A stretch of 64,000 nucleotides of DNA from Thalassobacillus devorans MSP14 (GCF_000496835.1 NZ_KI543236.1:431866-495865), one strand, 5' to 3'; numbered from the stretch's first letter, positions 54,130 to 63,840 are shown. Made by a program: numbers and translations. The notes: generated by a model from the letters alone, not told the origin.

Positions 54130-54978
54130 TTGGAGAGGTTAGTAAACATAATAAAAAGCCATAGTCTTGAAAAAGATATAGGTAAGTGGGCAGGATTATT
54201 TCGGTATTTACACTTTGCTTTTCCAAGTGGTTTTTCATTAGATTTATGGAAGAAATATGAAGGTTATAATGTAGATCATAATATTGTAAGAGCATTATTC
54301 TCTATATTAGAAGAAGAAGAGTTAGTAAAAAAAAATAATAATGTTTATCTAGTAACAGATGATATTTTATTGCAAAGATTTTTAGAAAACACTCATCAAA
54401 TTAGTACATTTAATTATGAAAAAATAACCCAAAAAACTGATAATTTATTATGGACTATGCCACAAAACCAATTGGAAAATATCCCAAGAAATATAACCAG
54501 TACATTTGATTATTTAAATACCTCTATCCAAGAGCTAATTCAAACAACAAATGATAAACTTATATTTTTTTCTCCATACTACTCAGTCTCAGGAATGATT
54601 AATTTATTTACAAGTTTGAAGGCTCTATTATATAAAAACTCATTTGTTAGAATAACTTGGGTTGTAAATGATTTATTGAATGAACAAAACCAAAATGCTT
54701 TTGATTATTTGTTTAAACATTTAGATTCAAATGAACGTAAGCAAATAAGTGTATATAAAACTATTGATGATAAGCTTTCTTTTCATGCGAAATTACTCTT
54801 AGCTGATAACTCTCGAGGATATATGGGGTCTGCAAATTTTAGTAAAAGAGGCTTTAATACACAATTTGAGTTGGGGATTCCTTTGGACGAAAAACAATCA
54901 GATACTTTAACTAAATTAATAGAACACTGGATTAATACTTCTCAACTTAAAGAGGTATTAATGGATAAAAAGAGTTAA
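54130..54978 (+). CDS. drmC: DISARM protein DrmC (phospholipase D-like)
   Basis: A 282-residue PLD-superfamily protein. One HKD-type motif is clear: H219-x-K221 in FHAKLLLAD followed by GSANFS at 233-238 in YMGSANFSKRGFN. The N-terminal ~110 residues are helical. PLD-type nucleases act as dimers when they have one motif. In the tested DISARM system DrmC was dispensable for defence. TTG 54130 with GAAAGGA upstream is the likely start. It is the last core gene. Confidence 0.86.
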   Translation: MERLVNIIKSHSLEKDIGKWAGLFRYLHFAFPSGFSLDLWKKYEGYNVDHNIVRALFSILEEEELVKKNNNVYLVTDDILLQRFLENTHQISTFNYEKITQKTDNLLWTMPQNQLENIPRNITSTFDYLNTSIQELIQTTNDKLIFFSPYYSVSGMINLFTSLKALLYKNSFVRITWVVNDLLNEQNQNAFDYLFKHLDSNERKQISVYKTIDDKLSFHAKLLLADNSRGYMGSANFSKRGFNTQFELGIPLDEKQSDTLTKLIEHWINTSQLKEVLMDKKS

Positions 54979-55081
54979 AGTCAATGAAATTTATCAAATA
55001 AATGTTGATTTCTTAGATGATTTATACAATGAGTAGATTAACTTCTTATAACAGTAACTACTTTGAATTGGGGGGATTTGT

Positions 55082-55567
55082 GTGAGAAATTCTGATTGTT
55101 TTTTGGTATCGTTTAATAAAATTGAGAGGTTTTTAAAAGATTATGTTGGTGCAACTTCACACGAATCTTTTCAAATTTGATTAATAAATCAAAAAAAGTA
55201 ATGCAGTTGTAAGGAGATACGAAAATGACTTGTGGGAACTAGCAGATTTAAGAAATGCAATAGTACATAAAACCACGAATACTATGTATGCAATAGCTAA
55301 GCCACATGATTCAACAGTGAAAAAATTATATATATTGAAAAAGAAATTATTGAACCGAAAAATGTTTATTCGTTGTTTAGTACTGAAGTGAAATCTTTTA
55401 ATGATATCTTAATAATGTTTACGTTACGAAATTTTATTCATAATATATTTTCAACATCTATAACTCTAATTAATACTAATTACTTCCAGCGTGTAATAAT
55501 TTCCAGAGAACCATTATATGTTATGAGCAATGCGTCTAATTCTGTTAGAAGTAGCCAATCTAATTAA
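55082..55567 (+). pseudogene. Decayed CBS-domain-type protein gene
   Basis: GTG 55082 after GGGGGG opens a frame RNSDCFLVSFNKIERFLKDY that hits TGA at about 55179; another frame carries RRYENDLWELADLRNAIVHK and AIAKPHDSTVKKLYI; a third reads LFSTEVKSFND and then fades. Put together they spell the N-terminal region of a conserved protein (FNKIE, YE.DL.ELADLRNAIVH, EVKSF) that in relatives, as I recall, ends in CBS domains. Two or more frameshifts and a stop show decay. The rest to 55690 is AT-rich with nothing else recognised. Confidence 0.6.
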
Positions 55568-55690
55568 TAAAGAGTTTGGAGGTTATCCCCAAAATATTGC
55601 CGTCTATTACTTAATATCAAATGGTTATATCATTATAAGGTGTTTTTAATTTTTGTCTTTTAAAATTTTTTTAATTCGTGGGGTATCGTT

Positions 55691-56287
55691 GTGGAAATTA
55701 ATTCGTTAATGATTTTTCTTAAGACTAACTGGTTAATTATCAGTTCGATAGCTGCCAATACTTTAGTCTTTATTAAGTGGGTTTACAATACTTATAAAAC
55801 TAAAAAAATTGGCAAAGCAAATTTGGCTGGAAGAAGATATAAAGAATTATATATTCCTTTAAATAATATTTTGCATGAAGTGAAAATAGAGTCTTTTGTA
55901 GCTTATAAGGGTGACAAAAAAATATTATTTAAAAAATTGAGTAAGGAAATTATATTGTATATACTCTTAAAAAGTGATAAAAACAAGGTGAAAAAAAGAT
56001 GGAATGAATTTAATAATCCAATATTGAATGGACCAACGTATGACTTCCCTTGGGAAGAGCCTGATATAAATAAAATGGATGAATTATTAAAGAAAAACAG
56101 GTTCATTGTCCCAAAAGGCCTTGAAGAAAAATGGATTCAGGTTATTGCAATTAAAAATGAAAGAAATGAATATTCAGAAGAAGAGTTGAATAAAGCTATT
56201 GCTGAGTTAGTAATATATATTAGAAACATCACTAGAGAAACACAGAAATATATGGAAAAAAACTACCCTTCTTTATTAGTTGAATAA
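55691..56287 (+). CDS. Hypothetical membrane-anchored protein in defence island
   Basis: A 198-residue protein with one N-terminal membrane helix (about residues 12-31, TNWLIISSIAANTLVFIKWV) and a charged, helical cytoplasmic part with YKELYIPLNNILHEVKIES and a C-terminal coiled-coil-like end (ELNKAIAELVIYIRNITRET). GTG start at 55691 with a weak site. No family is recognised. Position between DISARM and McrBC makes a defence role possible, not shown. Confidence 0.6.
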   Translation: MEINSLMIFLKTNWLIISSIAANTLVFIKWVYNTYKTKKIGKANLAGRRYKELYIPLNNILHEVKIESFVAYKGDKKILFKKLSKEIILYILLKSDKNKVKKRWNEFNNPILNGPTYDFPWEEPDINKMDELLKKNRFIVPKGLEEKWIQVIAIKNERNEYSEEELNKAIAELVIYIRNITRETQKYMEKNYPSLLVE

Positions 56288-56420
56288 TTACTTTTAACAT
56301 TATTATAAGAAAAATTTTAGCTGGATGGTCTTAATAGGATGAAGCTATAAAGAAAAAGGAGGAAGAAGCAGGTAAAAAGATGGTCATTTCGAGAAAGAAT
56401 TTACTTGATTGAGGTTGAGG

Positions 56421-56466
56421 AATAAACCGCAGTAAGCTGTTCAAACAGAATGCTGCGGTTTATTAT
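56421..56466. terminator. Terminator between convergent genes
   Basis: AATAAACCGCAG and CTGCGGTTTATT are perfect arms. It overlaps the 3' end of the minus-strand mcrC-like gene. Confidence 0.75.
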
Positions 56467-58960
56467 TATTCACTAACACTCTCTGGATTTTTTTATAAAT
56501 AGGGACAGGAGTCCGTTTAAATTCTTTTAGTGACTCTGTAATAAAGTTTCCGTATGGATCAATAATGATAACATGATTATTAGTTTCATCTAATTTGATT
56601 GTGCTACTCCCAATACCAAACGACTCCAAACCTGTGGAATTATCTAAATGCGTATTGTCCAGTCTTGTCTGAACTTTGTTCGAATACCTCCTTAGGAAAC
56701 GCCACAGCTTTAGCTCAGTCTTAGATTTCATAAATAACTCTGGTAGGTCTTTGGCATGTTTCAACATTGTGATTGTAGTTAATGTATATACTTGAATACC
56801 ATATCCAACCGGACGGATGGTGTTTTTTAGTGCGTTCCACTTTTTCACTGTAAACTTTACATACAACTCGTGGGAGCGGCTAGGAACTTCCTTCAGTTCA
56901 TGTCGTTTTATGATTTCCACATTAGTTATTTCTCCATAATAGGTGATACCATTAGGTGCTCCACTTTCTGCAGCCTTTTGAGTAACATAGAGAGCGATGT
57001 GCTTTGCCTTTTGCCAGCCGCTCTTTAATTGGTTTAACGGAATATGATAGAAGCGATGCTGGATATGAGCAGTAAATCGTCGACTGTCATTAACCACTCC
57101 TACAAGTACCTTTTCATCAAGAGAAGACTTCCAATATTCAAGCGCTCCTTTTGGCAAGATGCCTTGCGTCTGTAGATCCTCAGGACTACTTTCAATTAAA
57201 TGCTCCAGAAATTCCTCAACCAGGCGGATCGTATTTGGCAAAAATGGAAATCCGCCGATATTTACTTCATCGATACTTTTGTAAAAAGGATGTGTTTCAT
57301 AATTTTCTTCGTCCATCCACGGGAATAACACGTAAGCACCAAAAGCATAGCGTTCATAAGGTCCGTTATTTTTATAAACCCAGGCGTCACGGTAGCGGTG
57401 CATCGTGTTAATATCGTCTTCCATTGGACCAGGAGTGGAGACTTCTTTTTCTGTCTGTCCAAAATCAATCCGATATTTTGCATCAAAAATATACTGATAA
57501 GCATAAGGGTGGTTTTTCTTTTCTACAGTCAACATGATATCTGGCTTTTGGCTAACTGTTGGAGAAGCCCTGTGCTTTTCCTGGAAGCCAAGTGTAATGA
57601 GTTCTCCGGTTAAAGGGTGTCGGAATCTTCGTTGAGCAGACTTGGTTTGGTCAAGGTCCACAAATAAGCCATTTCTTTTAATTTTAATAATGTCCTGATC
57701 GAGCGCTTCATACTTGTTATGCAGTATTTGTCCCATTTTTAAATACGTCCAATATTCATAAAGGGTAGCTACGTCTTTTACTGACATTTTAAAGATCTCA
57801 CCTTGAAGCGAGAGGCCTTGTGATAAAACTAAGTAAATCATATAAGCATCACGATAGCCTTGCTTCATTTGCATTACTAGGGTGAGTACAGAGCGATCTA
57901 GTCTACTGATTTGTCGCCAGAAGGGTGACTTTTCAATAGCTTGCAGTTTCTTTTGCATGTAGTTTAATTCATCCAGTATCGAACGATCAGCAGTAGGGGA
58001 ATTGCTTAAATAACGTTCGACGCTACGACTTAAGGATTTAATCTTATCTTGTAAACGTATTACCATGAATTTTACAAAGCGATTTTCTAGTGTGTCGTAA
58101 GAGAGAATTTTCTTGGCGTTCAACCCTCTTTCTGGCATTCGTTGCTTGTCATCTATGGTAATACCATTGCTGGTCTCTTTGAACAAATAGGGCCTCTTCC
58201 GTAAATATTGCCGCGATCGGCTATCCGTTCTTTTTAATTGATCGCCTCTTACCTTGTGATATTCCGTCTTTAATTGATGGTGAGGCTGCCTTTCAATGAG
58301 TTGAATGGCATTTATGAATTGTTTAAAATAATGATTCAGTAATCTGTAAAACTCTGCTGGAGAAGGGGATTTAGATGAAATCTTAGAAGCCCCGATAAAC
58401 GTCTTTTTCATAAAATGAAACGCTAAGTTATATATTTCTTCGCTTACTTCATCCAACAGGCGCTTATAATCTTCTTTATAATCAAGTTTTGTAGGGAACA
58501 GTTCGATCGTAATGTCAGCAAGCATTTGGTTACCATCCAGGATATTAAATTGCGTTAAGCCGACTTCATTCATAAATTGCAGCTGTCCCATCAAAAAGGT
58601 GATATCTCCCACTTTTTCCTTGCTAACTGATTTTTGGACTAACGGGTGATCATGATAAAAGGACAGGTCTTTCCCTGTCTTAGAATGAACTACTAGTTGA
58701 TAGACTTCATTTTCAAAAAAGATAGGGGCAAATGGACCGTCCTCTAGTTCCACCATTTTCTCTAACACTGGATGAAATACATGGACATCTGCACCTTCTA
58801 AAGCTTCGACCCTTAATATCATCGATTGTTGCTCTAAGTTTACTTTATTTTTATAGCTTTTCAGGTTTTCAAAGCGACTGTTAAATGGGCGACCTTTTAA
58901 GTGCAGAGAGAACTCTTCATGGTCGATTTCTAATAGTGTTGTATCATTAGCGTGAGACAT
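56441..58960 (-). CDS. McrC-like nuclease, DUF2357/PD-(D/E)xK
   Basis: An 839-residue protein matching the restriction-endonuclease-like DUF2357 family that partners McrB-type GTPases. The nuclease core has D474 in QKPDIMLTVE and D493-x-K495 in YIFDAKYRID, a PD-(D/E)xK site. The N-terminal ~250 residues are the DUF2357 beta-rich part, followed by helices (LSYDTLENRFVKFMVIRLQD). The last ~200 residues form an extra domain. It lies 25 bp after the EVE/McrB gene, with AAAGGAGGTG before the ATG. The pair should cut modified foreign DNA (type IV-like restriction). Confidence 0.8.
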   Translation of the reverse strand: MSHANDTTLLEIDHEEFSLHLKGRPFNSRFENLKSYKNKVNLEQQSMILRVEALEGADVHVFHPVLEKMVELEDGPFAPIFFENEVYQLVVHSKTGKDLSFYHDHPLVQKSVSKEKVGDITFLMGQLQFMNEVGLTQFNILDGNQMLADITIELFPTKLDYKEDYKRLLDEVSEEIYNLAFHFMKKTFIGASKISSKSPSPAEFYRLLNHYFKQFINAIQLIERQPHHQLKTEYHKVRGDQLKRTDSRSRQYLRKRPYLFKETSNGITIDDKQRMPERGLNAKKILSYDTLENRFVKFMVIRLQDKIKSLSRSVERYLSNSPTADRSILDELNYMQKKLQAIEKSPFWRQISRLDRSVLTLVMQMKQGYRDAYMIYLVLSQGLSLQGEIFKMSVKDVATLYEYWTYLKMGQILHNKYEALDQDIIKIKRNGLFVDLDQTKSAQRRFRHPLTGELITLGFQEKHRASPTVSQKPDIMLTVEKKNHPYAYQYIFDAKYRIDFGQTEKEVSTPGPMEDDINTMHRYRDAWVYKNNGPYERYAFGAYVLFPWMDEENYETHPFYKSIDEVNIGGFPFLPNTIRLVEEFLEHLIESSPEDLQTQGILPKGALEYWKSSLDEKVLVGVVNDSRRFTAHIQHRFYHIPLNQLKSGWQKAKHIALYVTQKAAESGAPNGITYYGEITNVEIIKRHELKEVPSRSHELYVKFTVKKWNALKNTIRPVGYGIQVYTLTTITMLKHAKDLPELFMKSKTELKLWRFLRRYSNKVQTRLDNTHLDNSTGLESFGIGSSTIKLDETNNHVIIIDPYGNFITESLKEFKRTPVPIYKKIQRVLVNNNKPQHSV

Positions 58961-58985
58961 GCCTGTCCACCTCCTTTGCCCGCTG

Positions 58986-61376
58986 TTATCCTAACCAAAA
59001 TGAAGTGAAGCCGTGCTGTTCTTGCTTCTTATACATAGTTGCTAGCTTTTCCGCTGATTTAGGGAATTTAGCTTGTTCGATCGCTTGCTCATGGTTAGCT
59101 ATATCATAGGACTGACCTGTACAATACGTAAATAGTTCTCCGATAATTTCAGCAGTAGCGTAGTCACTTCCGTTTAGCTTTGGTAACACTTTCTGCAGCA
59201 GTTGGCGATCGAAGGCATCCTCTTTAGTCATTAAACCACCCAGTTTGTTGTAAATCATGTAAAAACAGATCTCATCACGAATACGGTAACCAAAATGACT
59301 ATTATTCTTTTTTAATATATTGTTGATCTCGATAAGCCGATTGGTCGTATTTTGAATCAGAGCTTTATGATCATTTAACGCATCCTTTAAGGTTAAATAT
59401 TTGGTCTTTATAACGTCATTCGTAACGGGATAAGCCTCTATTTCTTGTTCGTTTTCATTGAGGCTAGGAAAGAAGCCTAGATCTACTTCATTAAATTCCA
59501 TCGTATTGGCACGATCTAACACCTTGGAACTAAACGGATGAGTTGTCTCATCCATATTAACGGTACCAATAATATAGACATTATCAGGAATGATCACTCG
59601 TTTCCCAAAGCTTTCTGGCGTTGGGATCTGAGAAGTTACAATTCGATCCCCCAACCATTTCCTGCTTTCCATGACACTTAATAAATCACTGAAGTAATAT
59701 TCTACCCTGGCTAAGTTCATTTCATCTAATAGGATAAAATAAGGAAGCTCCGGATTTTTTTCTGCTTCAAGGAGAACCCTGGTTAGTGGGCCAGGTTTGA
59801 AATCTCCTTTAATATCTTCATAGCCAATCAGTTCTGAACCATCACTCCAGTCTGGGCGCACGGGAATGAGGTGAAACTGGCCGTTTTCTTCGGTTGCTCC
59901 GATGCTGTTGGCAAATTTCTCTACGATTTTTGTTTTTCCTGTTCCAGAGATACCAGAAAGAATGACAAATGGTTTGGTTCGTAGAGCAAGATAGAGGCTT
60001 TTTACTTCTTCTTTCTGATAGTAGAAGCCCTCATTTTTGATATAGTTGTATATATGATCGACTAGTTCTCCTTCTGAGAGATTTTTAATTATATCTTCAG
60101 GTTGGTTAGGAATAAACTTAGCTGGAAAGATATCAGAAAAATGGTTCAGTAGATACCCGGCAAATTCTTTCGACACCGTATAAAAATAACCTTGTTTCAC
60201 ATTGCCATTGACATCGAATGGTCCTGTTTCTCGTTTGCGTTTATTCTCCGGGATAGAAGCTTTTTTTAACTTAGGATCTAAAGAATAATATTGGACACGG
60301 AGAAGGTTGCCATCTTCTTCCCACTGATCTGTAGTAAAGGTTGATGGTTTTTTACTAGTAATTGCTTTTTCTGTTACTTCACAGATAGAATGGATGGCTC
60401 CTTGAGAATAAGCAAAAACGACATCTCCAGGGTTAGCTTTCAATAAATCAGTATGATGGGTGAGAGGCGTGCCTTGCTTGTTTTTCTTAGGAGCCCATAA
60501 AAAGCCACCTTCTACTTCGTCTCTTGCTGTTTGTCCTTGATTGACCCACCAGTAATTACGATGATTTGATTCATCAGGCACTGCGATCACCTTCCCATCT
60601 CTATCTATTAATTCCGCATAGTTAAGCCAGTTCCATATATTTTTAATTCGATAATCCGCTACAGAATCTTTGATGGTTGTTTGGTCTCTTGAGCTTACTA
60701 CTGTTAAATAGGCTATTTCTTTCAGAACTTGAAACTTTTCATTTTTGGTGTAATTAGGCATAACTTTTAACAATTCATAAACCATATGTACGAACGGGCT
60801 CTGGAGCATCTTGTTTCTAATTTCCTCTAGAGAATTATCGTGATTAATTAATTTGAAATCATTATCTAAATATCCAAGCAGCCGTAAGCTTTGCCGGGCA
60901 CGGGACTTTAATCGCTGGATTTTATCTTGAGAAAATGTTTGGCCGATCGCATCTGCTGTATATTCCTTATTAATTAACTCCTGCAGCATGGTAAGTGCTT
61001 GGTCAATACTACTCTCAGGAAGATATAAAGTGTTGAACCGTTTTAATTGGATCCTATTATTGTCGAGCTTTTCCACAAAAGGTAAGTAGGATAAAAAAGC
61101 TAATATAAACGAATGTCTTCTCCCTAAATCAATAAAATTCTGATCGTTGACTACTCTCTTATTAATTAAGGTATCTAGCGCTTGCTCTAACCAATTATTT
61201 TTAATTAGTACATAAGGAACATCTTTTTTTCCTTCTTGGTACTTCTTACGAGATGTTTTAGTTTCGACATGTATGCCTTTGTCGTTGGAAGCCACTATGT
61301 AGTTAGGGGTTTTGGTACTTAAGGTATAAACTACATCTAATTGTTTTGCAAAATCAACGATAAATCTATTTAGCAT
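58986..61376 (-). CDS. McrB-like GTPase with EVE-type domain
   Basis: A 796-residue AAA+ protein. The order is an N-terminal region of unknown type (1-270), an EVE/PUA-like modified-base reader (about 273-410: YWWVNQGQT, FLWAPKK, GDVVFAYSQGAIHSICEV), then the McrB motor with Walker A GISGTGKT (475-482), Walker B LLDEMNLARVE (549-559) and the McrB hallmark GTVNMDET (604-611) that selects GTP. EVE domains bind modified cytosines, which makes this a modification-dependent restriction system. The ATG has a GGAGG site. It is the first gene of a two-gene operon. Confidence 0.85.
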   Translation of the reverse strand: MLNRFIVDFAKQLDVVYTLSTKTPNYIVASNDKGIHVETKTSRKKYQEGKKDVPYVLIKNNWLEQALDTLINKRVVNDQNFIDLGRRHSFILAFLSYLPFVEKLDNNRIQLKRFNTLYLPESSIDQALTMLQELINKEYTADAIGQTFSQDKIQRLKSRARQSLRLLGYLDNDFKLINHDNSLEEIRNKMLQSPFVHMVYELLKVMPNYTKNEKFQVLKEIAYLTVVSSRDQTTIKDSVADYRIKNIWNWLNYAELIDRDGKVIAVPDESNHRNYWWVNQGQTARDEVEGGFLWAPKKNKQGTPLTHHTDLLKANPGDVVFAYSQGAIHSICEVTEKAITSKKPSTFTTDQWEEDGNLLRVQYYSLDPKLKKASIPENKRKRETGPFDVNGNVKQGYFYTVSKEFAGYLLNHFSDIFPAKFIPNQPEDIIKNLSEGELVDHIYNYIKNEGFYYQKEEVKSLYLALRTKPFVILSGISGTGKTKIVEKFANSIGATEENGQFHLIPVRPDWSDGSELIGYEDIKGDFKPGPLTRVLLEAEKNPELPYFILLDEMNLARVEYYFSDLLSVMESRKWLGDRIVTSQIPTPESFGKRVIIPDNVYIIGTVNMDETTHPFSSKVLDRANTMEFNEVDLGFFPSLNENEQEIEAYPVTNDVIKTKYLTLKDALNDHKALIQNTTNRLIEINNILKKNNSHFGYRIRDEICFYMIYNKLGGLMTKEDAFDRQLLQKVLPKLNGSDYATAEIIGELFTYCTGQSYDIANHEQAIEQAKFPKSAEKLATMYKKQEQHGFTSFWLG

Positions 61377-61555
61377 GGAAATTCCTCCAGCAAGTGGTGT
61401 TTTGTAATTATGGTATCACAAAAGGTAATGATTTCTAATGTTTGTCCTATTAACCATAATAGAAGATCGTGATAATACTTGTTCTCTTTTTTGTCAATAA
61501 ATGGATGGAAAAGCCGATAGTATATAGGAAGACATAACAGATAGGTGGTTAAATA

Positions 61556-62883
61556 ATGGCTGGCAAAAGACGAACCAAGAAGCAACAGAAAGAGATAGAA
61601 TCTATTCTGCAAAGTGTGCTTGTACTATTAGCGTTATCGATGTATCTATTAACAGGATCGGTTTATATTATGGCAATCAGTGTAGGTACAGTTGTAACAG
61701 GTATTATTGCATTTCTTTTATACCGGAAAGCGAACGAAACGGAAAAGCTTAAGAAGTCAGGTATCGAAACGATAGATAAAATGGATGGACTTCAGTTTGA
61801 AGAATACCTTGGAGTTTTGTTCAAAAATCATGGGTTTAAGACCGAGGTGACAAGGAGCAGCGGTGACTATGGTGTTGATTTAATTCTTAGGAAGGAATCT
61901 AAGAAAATAGTTGTTCAGGCTAAGCGCTATTCTAAGAATGTCGGGATAAAAGCGATTCAGGAAGTTCATTCTTCCAAGAACCACTACAAGGCAGATGAGG
62001 CTTGGGTGGTCACCAACAGCGATTTTCACAAACCCTGCTAAAAAACTGGCTGTATCCAACAATGTAAAACTGATTAATAGAGAAGCTTTAATCGATTTGA
62101 TTTTAACGATGTATGGAAAAATTGATTCAAAAGACACTACAGTTAAAAAGAAAAAGAATGTTAGTGCTGAGAGAATTGGAGAAATAGGAGAGTATAAGAT
62201 AAATATTCAGTTAGATCAATTTTCTCCCAACTACAAACATTTGCATGACGTCATGCTGGAGAATACGAAGTCCCGTTCAGGTTACTCCAAAATCGATCAT
62301 TTATTGCTTACCCCTTATGGAATTTTTGTTATAGAAACAAAAAATTATGCCGGGAAGATCTATGGCAGCAAGGATGATAAGCAATGGTCAGTAAATAAGA
62401 AGTTCAAAATGATAAATCCTTTTTACCAGAACTACGGGCATATCAAAGCTTTACAGCCCGTCTTGAAGCAGTCCATTTATTTCGATGATTTCTTTCACGA
62501 GAAGAGCTGTGTTTCATATTAGTCCAGAGTTGCGCCAAATCCAGTCTAATGCGCTGTGTGTCTATGATACCGAGTTGACGGAATTCATCAATCGAAAGGT
62601 ACAGGTGCTTAAACTTCAAAATCCTGAGCCTGTTTATACTGATGACGAGATAAACGAAATGTACGAACAGTTAAAGCAAGTGAATATTACAGAAACCTTG
62701 AAAAGAGAGCAACATAAACAATCGTTAAAGTCCTCCGCAACTAAAGAAGCAGCATGTGTGGTATGTCATAAGCCTGTTTCCCAGAAGGTAAAGCAATATT
62801 GTTTATCTAACAAGAATTTTAATGGAAAAATCTATTGTTTTGATCATCAGAAAACGATACCTACAAGAAAGCAAAGTGTCTGA
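61556..62883 (+). pseudogene. Mrr-NERD membrane nuclease, two frameshifts
   Basis: The first frame (ATG 61556, AGGTGG site) gives two membrane helices (~17-55) and an Mrr-type nuclease: D108 in GDYGVDLIL and Q121-A-K123 in VVQAKRY. It breaks at about 62026-62031, where an extra T in TTTT shifts out of frame; the next frame resumes exactly at FTNPAKKLAVSNN and carries a NERD domain (KIDHLLLTPYGIFVIETKNY). A second single-base insertion at about 62506 shifts again to FHISPELRQIQSNAL and a CVVC...C zinc-like tail. Correcting both gives one continuous ~440-residue protein. True decay or base errors are both possible. Confidence 0.8.
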
Positions 62884-62894
62884 GCTCATTAAAG

Positions 62895-62936
62895 AAGGTG
62901 AAATCCCCTCGGCTACCAGGGAGATTTCACCTTTTA
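62895..62936. terminator. Terminator between nuclease remnant and sigma factor gene
   Basis: AAGGTGAAATC pairs with GATTTCACCTT, with CCCTC/GAGGG-like inner bases, followed by TTAT. It serves two convergent genes. Confidence 0.8.
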
Positions 62937-62940
62937 TTGG

Positions 62941-63456
62941 TTAAATCTTATACATATCGTCACTCCAGTAAGCATTTAAGAACGGCTGAAGCTTTTTCCT
63001 CGCTTCCCTGCCCCAGTTTTTTACAGCATCGATGGTGGTATTTTCTAATTGAGCAATTTGATTGTACGTTAAATCTGCCAAATGATGATACTCAAACCAT
63101 TTGCGTTGTTTTTCAGTGAGAACCTTTAGTATCTCTTCCAGTAGAAATGGATCTAAATGTTTAATCGGAGTGTACGATGTTGGCGTACTGCTTAAGCTTT
63201 CCAGAATTTTTGCATGGTTCTTATTAATACGGTAAAGATCAATAAATCGGTAGTTGAGTTTGTAGTATAAATATGTCGAAAAGCTTGAACGTGATTCCTG
63301 AAAGGTTTCCATGGTTTCATATAGGGTAATGAGCCCTTCCTGGTAAAGTTCTTCTTTATCCAGGTAAGGGTACTTATGGATAAATTTATAGATCATAAGT
63401 TTATATTTTTCTAATTGGTTTTCAAAATTAATTTCTAGCGTCATCATATTATCCAT
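62941..63456 (-). CDS. Sigma-70 family RNA polymerase sigma factor
   Basis: A ~171-residue small sigma factor with region 2 (YPYLDKEELYQEGLITLYET, then SSFSTYLYYKLNYRFIDL) and region 4 (LTEKQRKWFEYHHLADLTYN and the HTH YNQIAQLENTTIDAVKNW). It resembles ComX/SigH-type and phage-like small sigmas in Bacillaceae. Target promoters are unknown. The start is unclear: there are ATGs at 63456, 63447 and 63444 and no strong ribosome site. No anti-sigma gene is adjacent. Confidence 0.78.
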   Translation of the reverse strand: MDNMMTLEINFENQLEKYKLMIYKFIHKYPYLDKEELYQEGLITLYETMETFQESRSSFSTYLYYKLNYRFIDLYRINKNHAKILESLSSTPTSYTPIKHLDPFLLEEILKVLTEKQRKWFEYHHLADLTYNQIAQLENTTIDAVKNWGREARKKLQPFLNAYWSDDMYKI

Positions 63457-63786
63457 TCCGAAAGCGCTTTCTTTCTATTGCCGGCTTTTTAATATTATAT
63501 AAGCATTAATAACCAGGCAATAATATCTAGGTAAAATACAATTATCTGACACAAGTGGAAATTTATTTTTACAAGTGTGATGTTTTGCATATCCAGAAAA
63601 CATTAAATAGATATATAGTATTATTATGGAATTTTAAATATATACTAGTTCTACTATCTATTGGCAAAGTTTGATAGATACTTTATTCTTTAATGGATAA
63701 TCATTAAGATAGGCGAAGAGCAAGGCAAACAATGCATCAACCAGGCTGCCGATGCCTTGAAAAAGTGCGTTAAAGGAATAACATAG
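63457..63786. other. AT-rich intergenic stretch, no clear gene
   Basis: Only a short frame at about 63700-63780 stands out (GEEQGKQCINQAADALKKC on the plus strand, ending in TAG), possibly the tail of a lost gene. No promoter or repeat is convincing. Confidence 0.4.
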
Positions 63787-63840
63787 AAAAGCAATTCAAT
63801 ATATGGGTGCGTTGTATACCCATGATTGAACTGCTTTTTT
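63787..63840 (+). terminator. Terminator upstream of VOC gene
   Basis: AAGCAATTCAATATATGGGT pairs with ATACCCATGATTGAACTGCTT (few mismatches), then a run of T. It may mark the end of a lost upstream gene. Confidence 0.7.

Noticed and set aside
41270-62883. Prophage or integrative element carrying the defence genes
   Set aside because: No integrase, phage structural gene, tRNA-linked att site or direct repeats at the ends were seen within the window.
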